From Dermatemys mawii (Eukaryota; Chordata; Testudines; Dermatemydidae): DNA of 64,000 bases. Shown piece after piece: positions 22,488 through 34,223 of this stretch; within the stretch, counting starts at the first letter, position 1; each line of letters opens with the position of its first letter. A model generated the notes under the pieces. It was given only the letters and a program-made list of their open reading frames with translations, ran no database searches and was not told where the DNA came from. The stretch covers positions 54,891,780 through 54,955,779 of the forward strand of contig ML677334.1 of NCBI GenBank assembly GCA_007922305.1, read 5' to 3'. The translations under genes and the position numbers were made by a program.

Positions 22488-23950
22488 CATACAGAGCCAG
22501 AACTAGGAAATCCCAGTGCTAGAGCAATATATTTAATCATTTTTATATTTTTTCCTGTCACAGCTTGTAAAGTATTCAGTGTCTCTTAACTAATTGCATT
22601 TAATACATGCAGGATTTGCATTTTTGGTTATAATTATGCTGTATCTGCAAAAAGTATTAAAAATCAATGAAGTACGGTTGAAATATAAACCATATGAAAG
22701 CTTTTTCATTGTTTTATTTAGTCCTGAATATATCGTTGTTCTTCTGGATTGTGAAGAGAACAGGAGAGTGATGGAACCTTTTGTTTTCAACATTTTAAAT
22801 GGTGGAGGTAATTTTCTTATCCAGTTATTGGCTTTTCCACGTATAGATAAATATTCAAAAGTAACTTACATGACGATGGTATGCTGTTTTTGGTGGGTGC
22901 AGTAAAATACCTGCAAGAGCAAAACCAGCAGAAAAATCACAGACACACCCACACCTGCCCACCCACCCACCCACCCCCCTCAAAAGTCATATTCAAAGTT
23001 GTTGTTAGCAGTGGGATCCTTGGCAAAATGGAAATCTCAGCTGCAGGTGGGAGGTTTATTGTCTTCTTTCTTTTGTGTTTTTAGTACTTTTCAGCTTATC
23101 CTGCAATTCAAATGCGAAACAAAATGGCCATTTGCTAAAATTAGAACCCCATTTATGTAACAAGTATGTCTGAAACTCTGCACAAAATGAGTAACTATTC
23201 CTGTTCCCATATGTGAATATTCCAGTTGTAAAAATTGGGGGTTAGAGTGGCCTGTGGCCATTTTGGGTGCACAATTATTTCTGGAAGTGTACCTGTTACT
23301 TCTTCCTTTGAAAATGTGTGCCTTTAAATCTACGCTTACATTCTGACAGGCGCTTTGCCACTATCTATTTTTAAAAAATATTTTCAGTTAATCTTTTCCC
23401 AAAAAACCCCATCCAAAACCAAAAATGGGAAAAAATCAAAACTGAAAGAAAAAAGTAGAAAGGAGTTTTCTTCAAGTATTTAAAAAAATCCTCAGTGAAC
23501 ATCATGCTGTACATGGGGTTGCTACCGCACCCCCTAGCTTGAAATGGTTTCCATCATATACAGGATTTACAGTTTGGTTCAATGGCTGTCAGCACCCTCA
23601 CTGTACAAATTGTTCCAGCTCCCTCCCCCCCAGTCAGTGTATGCAATGCTTGTTGAAGTTGCCAAATTAAAAGGAGTAGAACACAAAATGCTCTATTACC
23701 AGTACACATGCTGCACCAGCAGTGGCAGCCCAAATTCCCCACACTGTCCCAGCTATCCTGAACTGAAGAGACCACCTCTAGGCGTGAAATAGTCATTTGG
23801 TCTCTGTGCTCATTCAGTCTGTATTCTGTCTTCTGTGCCAACAACTGAATCAAATAGTCTACCAATTGTGATGGTGATTTCTGTGATAGGAACACCTGTC
23901 CTCTAGGAACTGGGTTAAGGCCACCAGTTGTCAGATGGTAACTGTAATGT
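22488..23950. other. unassigned sequence
   Basis: A (CCCA)n run lies at 22957-22979. The 103-codon ORF at 22594-22905 and the 113-codon ORF at 23554-23895 have no recognised motif. Confidence 0.5.
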
Positions 23951-23959
23951 TAATTGAGC

Positions 23960-24335
23960 CAATCCATAGATCTGTATCTATATTCTGTTTAGTGCCAAAA
24001 AGTTACACAACCAGACATTTGGGAACTAGATGACCATCTAGCTCTCTAGCAGTTTGGCACTCAGCAAAGCTGGTCTAGTCGTGTATGCCTTGGAGACTCT
24101 TACTAAGCTAAGAGACTACCAAGATAATTTGTGAAAACCTGGAGGGGTCCACTGTCTTATTAGATGGCAAAGAAGCCAGCAGTATCTAATCGAGCAGCAC
24201 TGTGTATATGTAGCTAGGGCTTCTATGGCTGTATATAGTTAGTAAACATGATTATTTAGAATCCAGCTGTGTCTGTGTGGTTTCCTCATATTGTTAGTGT
24301 TGTATAGACAACAAAGACATAACAGTAGTATCTAC
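23960..24335. repeat. possible LTR-like segment
   Basis: The stretch with 'tagttagtaaacatgattat' and 'ccagctgtgtctgtgtggtt', ending 'caacaaagacataaca', has the feel of an LTR R/U5 end. I could not find a matching start or TSD, so the call is weak. Confidence 0.2.
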
Positions 24336-24779
24336 AGCAAGGGAGAAAGGCAGAAGGGGAGAATTTTGGAAAATCAGACTAAGCTGCTCATTTCTGAACT
24401 AGTAATGGGTTACTGAAAACAATATAACAAACAGACAATCAGGTATATGAAGCCACAACCAATATGCCAATGTAGAATTTTCAGTCCTAAGCATACAGAT
24501 AAAAGTTAAAGCTATGCCTGGATGAAGTCACCCAGCAAAAAAAGGTATAAAAGGAGAAGAGGAAACCAAGGACAGAGCCACATGAAAGGTAGACAATGTG
24601 GGAGATGAGAGATTGAAGGAGCAAATGGTAACTAATCCCCTGTCAGAAAAAAAGCTGTTATATATGATTTCTGGTACTTCACACTTCCAGGTCGGTCAGA
24701 AATATTGTTAAATCAGCCTGTCTTGTAATATTTGGGCACCAAAATTGATAAGTGGAGAGGCATCTTGACACCTGTATCT

Positions 24780-25400
24780 CAAAGTAGCATCCTGGAACCG
24801 CCTTATTCACCACTGTCATATGACTACGATAGGTGTTGTACAAAGTGTGCCTTGTGAGGTATCATTTAAAAAATCTTGGTCCATTGCACATTAATATCCT
24901 GTTGGATTGTTTGTTCTATTATTATATATGAAGTTATGAAGTATTGCTGTATATTGCTATACATTGTGAGGTTGGGAGACGCCCGCAGCTGGCCTTTCAG
25001 TAGGGACAAAAGTGCAACTTATCACTGGCCAGACAGGCAGTGATGGCCATCCGGAAGAATCCACTCTCCCAGAGACTGCTCAGAGAGGGCAGGTACACAA
25101 TGAGGGTGGCCTGACCCATGTCACAGCAGGAATCTTTCTAGAAGCTGGAAGAAAGTAAAAAAGAGGGACAGTGACACCATCACTTGCCCCTGCCCCCAGT
25201 CTCAACGCCTGAAAGATCATCTGGAAGCCAGAGACTTTGAACTAGGGAGATTAGTCCCAGGCTGGAAGGGAGTTCAGTCTGAATACTGAGAACTGTGAGC
25301 TACCTGTAACATCTATAAGAGTGAGAGACTCTTATATCCAAATACATTGTACAACCTCCATTCCACTAAGTTAGATGGGGTTCCACTGTACCCCATCTAG
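24780..25400 (+). repeat. probable turtle interspersed repeat
   Basis: Phrases such as 'gaagttatgaagtattgctg', 'attgtgaggttgggagacgc' and 'ctggccagacaggcagtgat' match a dispersed sequence I recall from turtle DNA. Its class (LTR or other) and borders are unknown to me. An (AATAA)n-like run at 25412-25428 lies just beyond its right side. Confidence 0.4.
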
Positions 25401-25527
25401 GGTTGGATGATTAATAAAATAAAATAAAACCAGAACAAAACCTTTCCCCACAACTGATCCAAACTTTTTCAGGAACTTTGGTATTGAGAATCTGACAGAA
25501 AACTCTCTCTAAAGAAGGCACTCCGTA

Positions 25528-25911
25528 TCAGCTGTTGGGAGTCCTTTTTATAAGAACAGTCATGATGCAAACTAAGCCTTTTGTGTTCACTGCAAAAAGT
25601 AGATAATTTGAAGGGAGAAGTGGGTAATCTTTAATGTACTCAATCAAATCAAATATTTGGTTCTGTGTGTTTCGACGGTATATCTCCTGCACCATCTGCT
25701 GAATGACAGCAGAGCAGAACTTGCACTGAAGGAGATAAGCAGGCTGGGAAAGAGGAATCCCTCTTGATTTGCATAACCACAAGTCAGCAGTATCTTCTAT
25801 TTCTACTGTGTAATTGGCACAACGCCATAGTGCATCAACTTTTCCACCACCATCTCCAAAAAAGAGTTTAGGAAACAGAATGGGAAAACACAACTTCATT
25901 TCCACAGGCTT
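25528..25911 (-). CDS. possible terminal coding exon or gene remnant, unknown
   Basis: On the minus strand a pyrimidine-rich stretch 'tttgccttttgtccttcaaag' is followed by an open frame of about 127 codons ending in TGA at 25528-25530. The product looks protein-like: KLCFPILFPKLFFGDGG near the start, WRCANYTVEIEDTADLWLC in the middle, and IFDLIEYIKDYPLLPSN later. It is rich in aliphatic, aromatic and cysteine residues and is free of low complexity. It matches no transposon domain I know and no gene I can name. No partner exon was found. It could be a pseudogene or chance. Confidence 0.3.
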   Translation of the reverse strand, partial: KPVEMKLCFPILFPKLFFGDGGGKVDALWRCANYTVEIEDTADLWLCKSRGIPLSQPAYLLQCKFCSAVIQQMVQEIYRRNTQNQIFDLIEYIKDYPLLPSNYLLFAVNTKGLVCIMTVLIKRTPNS

Positions 25912-27344
25912 TGAAGGACAAAAGGCAAACCATTTTTTTTAAACATCCCCCAGCACTGCTATGTTTGAACTGGAAAGTGGCAGAGATGATTCTCTCAAAA
26001 GACAATATTGGCTTCCCAAAGCTCCTACAGCATGATGAACCAGTGATACCATAAAGCTTCTACTGAGACCTTATGTCATACATAGGTATAGTAGCTTTAT
26101 CCTGAAAATAAGACGTATTCAGACAGGTTGAGGAGAAGTTCCTGCATTTACCACCAGTACGTGGACAGGAAGACAAAGAACAGTATATCTTTTTCTCAGA
26201 CACAGCTTCAAGCCTGACACATACAAAGATTACTTCTAGTGAGGCTACTGGCAACCACTGTCACCAAAACCGTACCCACACAAGCTGTAAATTCAGCAGC
26301 TCTTTCAAACTAAGCAGGGCTGGGCCAGTCTTTTCATGACAGATCTGTAAGTGCTGCAGGATTCAGCAGTTGGCAGCCTTTCCCCAGAGTGAGTGGTGAA
26401 ACAACACTCGGTGTGCTGGGAAGGTACATTGTGCTGCTCTCTTTCTGAGGAGTTAATTAAAATCCTCTGGCACTTTCTGTAAGAGTAGGGATATTAACCC
26501 TTGTGTTCTGACCATATTCTGCCTGCTTAAATCCATCCCTTCTCCACCCTGACTCTGGAAATAGTGTCATCTGGCTATAATAGTCTTCACTTTGAAGCAG
26601 CAGTGATGTGATGGTGACATAGGTGAGGCACATTAATGTATGTGTTGTGGGTTATGAATCTTCAGGGCTCCAGGAAGAATGCAGATGACCTGTATAGATA
26701 AGGAGTCTTGAATATAATGCATTAAAATGAGCAAAATACATTTATGTAATTCTGACCTATTAGGGGGTTACTTCTTGTGTATTTGCTGTGTGTGAAGACT
26801 GAAAGGTAAAATTCGTAAAAGACAGAGAAATTAAATATTGCATAAAATTTAAGCTTTAGGCAAAATAGTTGTGCAGAGTAAGATTTTCCTCCTAAATTTT
26901 TAGTAGTGGGAAATAGGACAGATTGAGCTGCTCACATCCCTCTCTACTATAATATCTTTTGCATTAATATTTGCTATGTAATGCAGAAGAGAAACAAAAA
27001 AAATGAAAGAAATGGGCAGCAGCAATGGCTTCATAAATCAACATCTTACAAAAGGGTGCTACTGCACTTAGCGGAAGAATCTAACACTTACTTTACTATT
27101 AAAGTTCTATTGTGACAGACAGGCCTACAAAATACTTGGAGGTTGGATAGTTCATGGTAACAGGATTACAAAGCCTTTCATTTCTAGCTCACTGGCTCAA
27201 GTTGAGCCACAACAACTAATGAAATGACTGAAAATGATTGTCATCAGACAGATGTTCAGTGGTCTAGGAAAGTTTTGTTCTTTGAAATGGAATGTGGCTG
27301 CCATTTAATAGTGCACAGAAATACTCCTCAATAGCTTAGGAGAG
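25912..27344. other. unassigned sequence
   Basis: No repeat or gene is recognised. Confidence 0.5.
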
Positions 27345-27521
27345 AAAGTGAAGAAGGCTTAGTCTTAGTGAAGAAGGCTTAGTTTTAGACTAAGCCACAG
27401 TTTACCGACTTAGTGGTAACCTTAGTGAAGAAGACTTAATCTTAGTGAAGAAAGCTAAGTTTACTGACTTAGTGGTAAAGTTAGTGAAGAAGTCTAAGAC
27501 TAAGCCACAGTTTACTGACTT
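27345..27521. repeat. complex local repeat ('cttagtgaagaaggctta')
   Basis: Five close copies of 'ttagtgaagaag' occur at about 27345, 27367, 27423, 27442 and 27482. They are interleaved with two copies of 'actaagccacagttta' (27389 and 27499) and two of 'ctgacttagtggtaa' or near it (27407, 27464). Inverted pairs such as 'ggcttag' and 'ctaagcc' allow hairpins. The array is irregular, so it probably arose by repeated slippage or template switching. Confidence 0.8.
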
Positions 27522-28107
27522 TCTTTGTGCTGTAGCAGTGTCCACATGGGGAGTTAGTGCATGTCAAGCTGGTATGCTGTAGATTCACACCCTGGGTTTC
27601 CATGCAGTGACTCCCTGTGTAGGCATGCCCACTAGCTCTTTGAGAAAAGAGAATCTGTTTTCAGAGTTCAAGCCTGCTCCATGATCAGCTAGAGAGGTTT
27701 GCTACTGGTTGATTTGAGGAACTTTGCAATGCCATGCTGCATGCTCCTCAATTTTCTCTCTTTCAGATATTTATCAAGTTAAATAAAAGTAAGATATAGA
27801 CTTAATATGCCTAGATTCAGCCAAGAATATGTGTCCACTCAAGAAGGAAAGATTCATAAATGCTTTCCATATATCTAAATCCAAAGGTACAAAACACTAA
27901 ACAACATAAATGCCAGGCTATTTAAAAAAATCATGCCACATTCTCATACTCGGGCAAAATAGTGATTATTCCGTCAGGCTTTTATCATAGAGATTCCTGC
28001 TAGTGTGCTGCTATGTTTAAATGTCTGCTAGGTTTTACATTGCACATGCTTGGTTTTGGACTCTTATAAATACCACAAACATTCACCATAGCCTGAAACT
28101 AGGTCCA

Positions 28108-28484
28108 TGTAACAGGGTGGCTTGCCCCTTGGGCTGGAGAACCAGAGGCTAAGCCAGTCCTGATTACACCCTCTGCCTAGGAATTAAGGAGAGTCTTTCT
28201 ACCCAGTTCCACAGAAGCTTTCCTCTAGCAGACCAGTCACCAACTTCCAGTCTTCCTTCTGCAGGATTTAACTCCCAGGCAACTAAGAAGAGCCTTTTTA
28301 CTCCCCTCTTGTTACTCACTTGCTCTTTGAACTCAGATTGCCCTTTATCTCCCAGCAGGCCTACTTGTGAATCATGATCTTTTACCATGTGACTCCAGGA
28401 CTTATTCTTTTCAGCTGGGAAGGCGGGCTAAGCCCCAATCCCCTTAAAGGGCCAGCTCACCTGTGAAGGGGGAATTTTTCTACA
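28108..28484 (-). mobile_element. possible short solo LTR
   Basis: The segment runs 'tgtaacagggtggcttgcc' to 'ggggaatttttctaca', with TG...CA ends. Near the right end, 'ccccttaaagggccagctca' resembles the 5' region of turtle LTRs on the minus strand. Only 'gtcc' is shared by the flanks, and not in perfect register, so the call is tentative. Confidence 0.4.
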
Positions 28485-28835
28485 AATGTCCTGCTGTTGC
28501 TAAAACTGGCTCAGCTCCACTGGCATTAGCAACACTGGGAGGCTCAATGTAGACCAATTGCCAACACTGGCTAACACCATATCATCTCATCCTCCTTGCA
28601 GCAGGTTTAATCAGTACAGTGCAATAAATGTTGCCATCAGCCAAGCTGCAATAGGGCTTCCAATGTTGCTAACACTGATGGAGCTGAACTTCAGTTAACA
28701 ACAGCGAGAAATTTTTAGAAAATCCTCTTAATGTATATGGGGCCTATGTGTGAAACCAGCATTGAGTAGCTTAATGTCAGACTCAGGACATAGTAGTCAA
28801 CCAGGTGTGCTGGACAGCTGCGTATCATTACATCT

Positions 28836-28898
28836 ACAAGTGGTCAGGCCAGATGATCACAATGGTCCTTCTGCCCTTTTAACTTTTGAATCTAAGGA
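28836..28898 (+). mobile_element. CR1 LINE 3' tail fragment
   Basis: 'ggtcaggccagatgatcaca' followed by 'atggtccttctgccc' and 'tttgaatcta' is a diverged CR1 3' end. Little CR1 sequence is visible upstream. Confidence 0.75.
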
Positions 28899-29140
28899 TC
28901 TGAAATGTGGGATCCTGGGAATGGAAGTGCCTGGAGAGATTATCCAGGGGGCTGGAAGTAGCTTATGAAGGTCATCTCACTTAGGCTCCAGAAAGGGACT
29001 TCAGCACCTAGTCCTCAAATTTAGGTGCCACTGCAGCCCACAAAATCCTTGGATGTCTGTCGCCTAGTCCTGTAGGCACCTGAGCTCACTCGCTTAGTGC
29101 CTACATTTTCATTGTAAAGGTTCCCTATGTGTCTGGTTTC

Positions 29141-29179
29141 TAGCAGCCGTCTTAGTCTATATCCGTAAAAAGAACAGGA
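29141..29179 (-). mobile_element. Penelope-like element terminal fragment
   Basis: 'tagcagccgtcttagtctat' and 'atccgtaaaaagaacagga' is the reverse complement of the Penelope-like 3' end seen at 34,384-34,412 ('gatacagactaacacggct'). Confidence 0.6.
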
Positions 29180-29666
29180 ATATGAGCATGTGAACAACGC
29201 CTCACTCTAAGAACGAAAACTCTCACACCTAAGTTGCAGCACGATCCACAAACCAGGTGAAACTAGGCAGGAGAAGGCCTATCATACCTGCGAAGCCTGA
29301 TCTGAAAGGCACACTATTCAAAATCCAAGAGGAAAAGCTGCCTTCTGTATACCTTTTAGTGTAGTGGTTAGAGCGCTCATGCAGGCTCAAGTCCCATCCT
29401 CCCACCCCACCCTGCGCCTGAGGAGGAGAAGGGAGACCCCTGTTCAAATCATACCTCACAGGAGAATGCCCTAACCCCAGGGCTATGGGACAGTCTGATG
29501 TGGAGACTTCCTTAATCTCTCCTGTGGACGCTGTAGCACTTTGTTAAAATATTAAAATATTCACTGAGCCAAAGAAAGAGGGTGAGGCTGACTCTATAGC
29601 CTGAGAGTTAGGGCATTCACTGGTGTGGAGACGAGGGTGCACATCTGGATTCCAGTCCCCCTGCTC

Positions 29667-29838
29667 AAGGATGCCCAGACAGCAAATGCAAAAAACTGGG
29701 ACAGGGGGTGGGGGGTAATAGGAGCCTATTTTTCCTATTACTATTATTCCTATTTTTTCCTATTATTCCTATTTTCTACACGAAAAAGACCCCAAAATTG
29801 GGACTGCCCCTATGAAATCGGGACATCTGGTCACCCTA
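29667..29838 (-). mobile_element. hAT-type MITE ('agggtgaccag' family) nested in composite repeat
   Basis: The element ends 'gggacatctggtcacccta' on the right, the reverse of the family start 'tagggtgaccagatgtccc'. A perfect 8-bp duplication 'ccctgctc' flanks it at 29659-29666 and 29839-29846. The middle carries a (TTCCTATTA)n-like expansion at 29727-29775, absent from the copy at 11.6 kb, which accounts for its greater length (172 against 124 bp). Confidence 0.85.
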
Positions 29839-30440
29839 CCCTGCTCCAATGACTATTTCGTAATCCACGAACAGGAGTGGAACAGGAGTGACAGAGGGAG
29901 CCCCACTTTAGAATATCCCAGACCCCAGTGGTTTTGGCACTCTTCAGAGTGCTGGGAGGCCCTTTTCCATATCGTTTTGCAACAGGCAGAGGGAGCAATT
30001 GAAGTCCGGTCTCCCATGTCCTGTGGGAGTGCTCTACCCACTGGGCTAAAAATTACAAGGGAGCTGCTCCTGCTACCTTCTCCATTTCTTACAGGAAATG
30101 GCTTGTGAGCCTAAACCTCCTTGCTCTGGGAGAGGGGTTCCTGGCTGTGGACATCAAGCTGAGACAGGGCCCTCCCTTCAGTCTGGACTGAAGCTCTTAA
30201 CTCTTTGAGGGGAGTGGAGTTTAGGAAACACCTCTCTTCTTAGCATCTCCCATTGGCTACCTTAGGTGGCCCCTCACTTAGCATGCTGGCTTTTGTGGAT
30301 CCCATTCGCAGTGCCTATCTCTCTCCATTCATTGTACAGGGAGCCTAGATGCCTAATTCAGGTAGGTCTCAGGGATTTTCAGGCACCTAAAAGTTAGGTG
30401 TGGCAATGCCCAATGTTGCTACCACTGAGAGCTAGCATCC

Positions 30441-33400
30441 CAGTTGCACAGATAAGAAGGCTTTGAATAAGAGGATTGTATTTTATTTATTCTTTTTTCT
30501 CATTAACATTTCATAGAATTTTCAAATCAGAAAAAGTCATACTTATCTATAGAATGTAGAAAATTGAGTATCAAGGGATTACACCAGGTAAGTAAACAAA
30601 ATTATAACAACATATGAGTTACATTAAGGGATTCTAGAAAAGAAGAAAGAAAATGAATTTGGGTGAGAAAAGAACAAATAAACAAAATAAAAGAGTGCTA
30701 TAAAAGAAGCACCTCACTTGATGCTGTTCATACTTAAATCTTAGTCATAGCTAGATCACAAGAATGTGTTAAGGGCAAGTGCAAAAAAGAACTTCTGAGA
30801 TGCCAGCTATTGACAATACAACTCTGCAAACAGTTTTCACATGAGAGCATCAATGTCTATTTTATTAATACCAATAAAGGGAGTTGTCTCATATTTAGCT
30901 ATTTCTAGATGGGCAATAGTCCATATATCAATATATACCATAGTTTTGATTTTGCAGTGCATCAATGTAATTTTTGGCTGCCCGTGCTACCCTGAGAAAT
31001 CATCTCTTTTCCCATTAGTGCAAACAATATAAAGAGTTGGTGAATTTCAATACCAGCACTGATGCAACTTTTTCTAAATTGATTTCAAGGATTTACTCTA
31101 TTTGTCTAAGAATACCATTCCCGAAACTGGTTGTTCCATAGAAACCCCACATCAAAAGTATGAGAATGTTTTTGTCAGCACTTCATCTGCATCTTTAGGG
31201 TTAAGTCAACATAACTAGGAATCTTGCAGATTCTGTGAATAAAGTGATCTCTCTGTCTCTCTATGGTTTTGGCCAGAAATGCCATCCCAGACCTGAGAAA
31301 CCTTCCCTTGAAAATATTGTCTAAACTGATCCTTTATGGTTAAAAGTTTCAGTTTAGATAAATCATTGTATTCTGTTCAAAAATTTCCCAACCAGCTCTA
31401 AATATGAGTTATTTATATGGAAGAACCCTGTCACATTGTTCCATGGAGCACTTTTGAGCACGGGAGAAGAATGTTGTTCCAATCTTCTTGAGAGATATGA
31501 TCATCTTTATATTGTTTTCCCTATGGCATTGTGAAACCAAAGTTTGGGTAAGGTTTCTGATTCAATAAACTGTCGATCTTGGGGGCTGAATGTATGTAGC
31601 CAGCTAAAGTAATAAGAAATACCCATTATAGTCTTTAAGGTGAAAGAAATACTACCTCCAGGCAACTAAATAATTATGCACATATCAGGTAGATCAGTTC
31701 TGGTGTCAGCAATAAGAGTGTTAAGAAAATAAAAATAATTTGTTATGATATATTCTCTAATCCTGTCACTGGTATTTTTTTTACTGACATTAACATATTC
31801 ATATCTCTAAATGTATAGACATACATATATGAAAACATTGCTATAGTATACCAGAGACTTGATTTTATTGATTGTGTGAGAGTATTGGGACTATAATAAT
31901 TACCTGACAGTTTTATTTACCATTCAAGTCCTTCTAAAATAGTTGAAAATGCAGCCATTTTAACTTTTTGTGCCACTCTGGTAAGATTTCAGAGGCTAAC
32001 TTCTCAGATATGCAGTCAGATAAGTCTTTCTACTACTGTACTACTGTACAGTCCTTTGCAGCAAATAGTAAATCAACCAAACATTTAATAATTATTAGTT
32101 ATTATAATCATTATTATTGGGGATATGCCTGTAAATCTGCAAACAGTGAAAATGTGAAAGCTCATTTGTGTAGCATATGATTCCTTGCAGACTCATGCTT
32201 GGCTTGCCTGGTTTCTGGTATGGTAGGTGTTTGCCTAGTATTGTCATTGCAATTTTTATTGCATCTCATGATGTGTGCAGATGTGCTTTGTAAACATCCC
32301 AGGAGGCAAAGATTCTCTGCTCAATATCACTGCTCCCAAATGATGCCTACCTTACAGAATAACTTTCTGGGCTACATCCTCTGGGATCAGGCAACCATTT
32401 AAAGTCTCTGGATTTTGGTGTTTTAACAAGGATTTAATTACAAAGGTAAGTGTATGCACCTGCTAAGGCACTCCTAATTATTTGATAATGGTGCAATCTT
32501 TCTCAATACAGCCAGTTTTTGTGGTGGTAAGCTATGCTAATGAAGCACACTGAGAGAACAAATTCCCCTAATGTTAGAGAAGCTTATATAAAGAAATTTG
32601 TGAAGGACTGAGGTTTTTTTAATCACTGGTATCATCAACAATTATGCCATGATTTTTTAAATTATGAAGCTGATATGTACAGAATACCTGCACTGTTAAT
32701 GAAGGGCACTTGGCATATTATTTTAGCCTTGTATGACTTCCTTAAATAATACATAGTATCACCCCTAAAATGATGCAGTCTTTCATTCAATCTCATCTCT
32801 TGTCTTTGAAAAGTAGCTTATGTCTAGAGCTGCTCACTTGGAACCAGTCTGGTAGCAGGAACACTTTGATAACGATATAAGCTTTTCCTTTTCCCAGTAT
32901 GTCTGCAACTGGCATGTACTGTGTGTACTGGGTCAATAATGCATTTTGTCTTTCACAAACTTACACCTTACATGGCAGCCCTTTGGGCACTGGCTGCCAA
33001 TTTTCAACTGCAGAAGCCAAAAGCTAAACTACAGTGTTGCAACTTTATAAGCTTAGGCTAAAAAAAAAAGTGGGCAAACCATGAGCCAGATGGGTTCCAA
33101 TACCCCTGTCAGAAGCTATGTTGATCATATAGCACTTGGTTTTTGTTTCTTAATAACCAAAAACATGTTAGCATTAAAAAAGCAAATGCACTTGACAGCT
33201 TCAATTCCATTATGGTTCCCAGTCATCTGCTTTATTGAGTTTTGAAGGAATTTAGCCAGAGCACTCTATTTTCACTATAAAGTCATTAAAAAACTTCGCA
33301 GCTCAGACAAATTGTAAGCAATTTTGGGTAAATAAAATGAATTGTTTTTTAACTATCTCATTTTGCAACAGTATTTTTTTTCAAAAAAATCTTGTCTTTA

Positions 33401-34215
33401 TTCCTTTCTTTTCACTTATAGTAAAGAAGCATATAATTTTAAAAACATCAGTGTTGTTCTGCAGTGAGAGATCAAACTCAAAATATTACAAACCACAAAA
33501 CAGGGCCAAATCCTTATAAGGTTTTTAGTCAATGGAAGTTGCACCTGAGGAAGGACTGAAAAAACACAAAGCTCCAATCCTGTGGTGAACATTTGCCCAC
33601 TGCAGGATCAGAGTCTGAGTAAAGATTTCACTATTTGACTCATAAGCAGAAATAGATGCAAATTAAATACAAATTCTAGATTGGTGACTTTGATCATATG
33701 TTCAAGAATCCCAGACTAAACTCTGAAACCTGATTCACTAGTCGTTTTCAGTCTGTGTCTCTACATTAACCAGTACTATCAAAGTTCCAGTTTCTCAATG
33801 CATCCACTTCAGCCCACTATCAAACAGTGTGCAGTAACTGGAAATAATTGACATCCCGGAAAGGGCGGGGGTGGGGAAGAAAAAGGATAACTTGTCCTGC
33901 TGGGCAATCCAAATGGCAAAGTGAATCTTTCCAGCCAATTCCTCAGTGTCCTAGAGATCTCTGTTATTAATGTGGCTGAGGGTGCATACTGCTGATAATT
34001 ACTGTTAACAGGAATAATTAATAAGAATAATTGCTTAGTATGGTAAAGAAAGGGGAAGCTCTGGGAAAGGGGAAGGAATAGACTGGAAGACTGAGAGACT
34101 CCCTGAGTGCATTTATATTGACAGGAAGTTCAGCAGAAAACATCCTGAGACTAGAAGTATTGTTTGGATGTCAAGGACAAAAGTTAAGAGATATAAGACC
34201 AGTTAGACAGTTTTG
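30441..34215. other. unassigned AT-rich sequence
   Basis: This 3.8-kb stretch is the longest in the window in which I recognise nothing: no repeat, RNA gene or exon. ORFs are short (60-70 codons) and lack motifs. It may be unique sequence. Confidence 0.55.
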
Positions 34216-34223
34216 TCTTGGAA

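Larger units (their letters stand above)
28970..30440. repeat. composite turtle repeat with tRNA-like segments
   Basis: The outer parts carry inverted 'ttaggtgcc' and 'ggcacctaa' blocks (about 29021-29030 and 30380-30400). Inside are tRNA-like stretches: 'gtggttagagcgctcatgca' (29,367) with a B-box-like 'gttcaaatc' (29,440) in plus sense; 'gagttagggcattcac' (29,606) in plus sense; and an antisense one ending 'gtgctctacccactgggcta' (30,030). I recall this arrangement from turtle genomes as a dispersed unit. It is interrupted by a MITE at 29,667 and carries a Penelope-like end at 29,141. No gene is present, and the ORFs are chance. Confidence 0.55.

Noticed and set aside
22129..22561. Four overlapping ORFs of 65-120 codons
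   Set aside because: All overlap a hAT element with perfect 8-bp target duplication; its GC-rich interior opens several frames.
29340..29460. Functional tRNA gene
   Set aside because: Only box-like pieces are present; no complete cloverleaf or acceptor stem can be drawn, and the stretch lies in a dispersed composite repeat.
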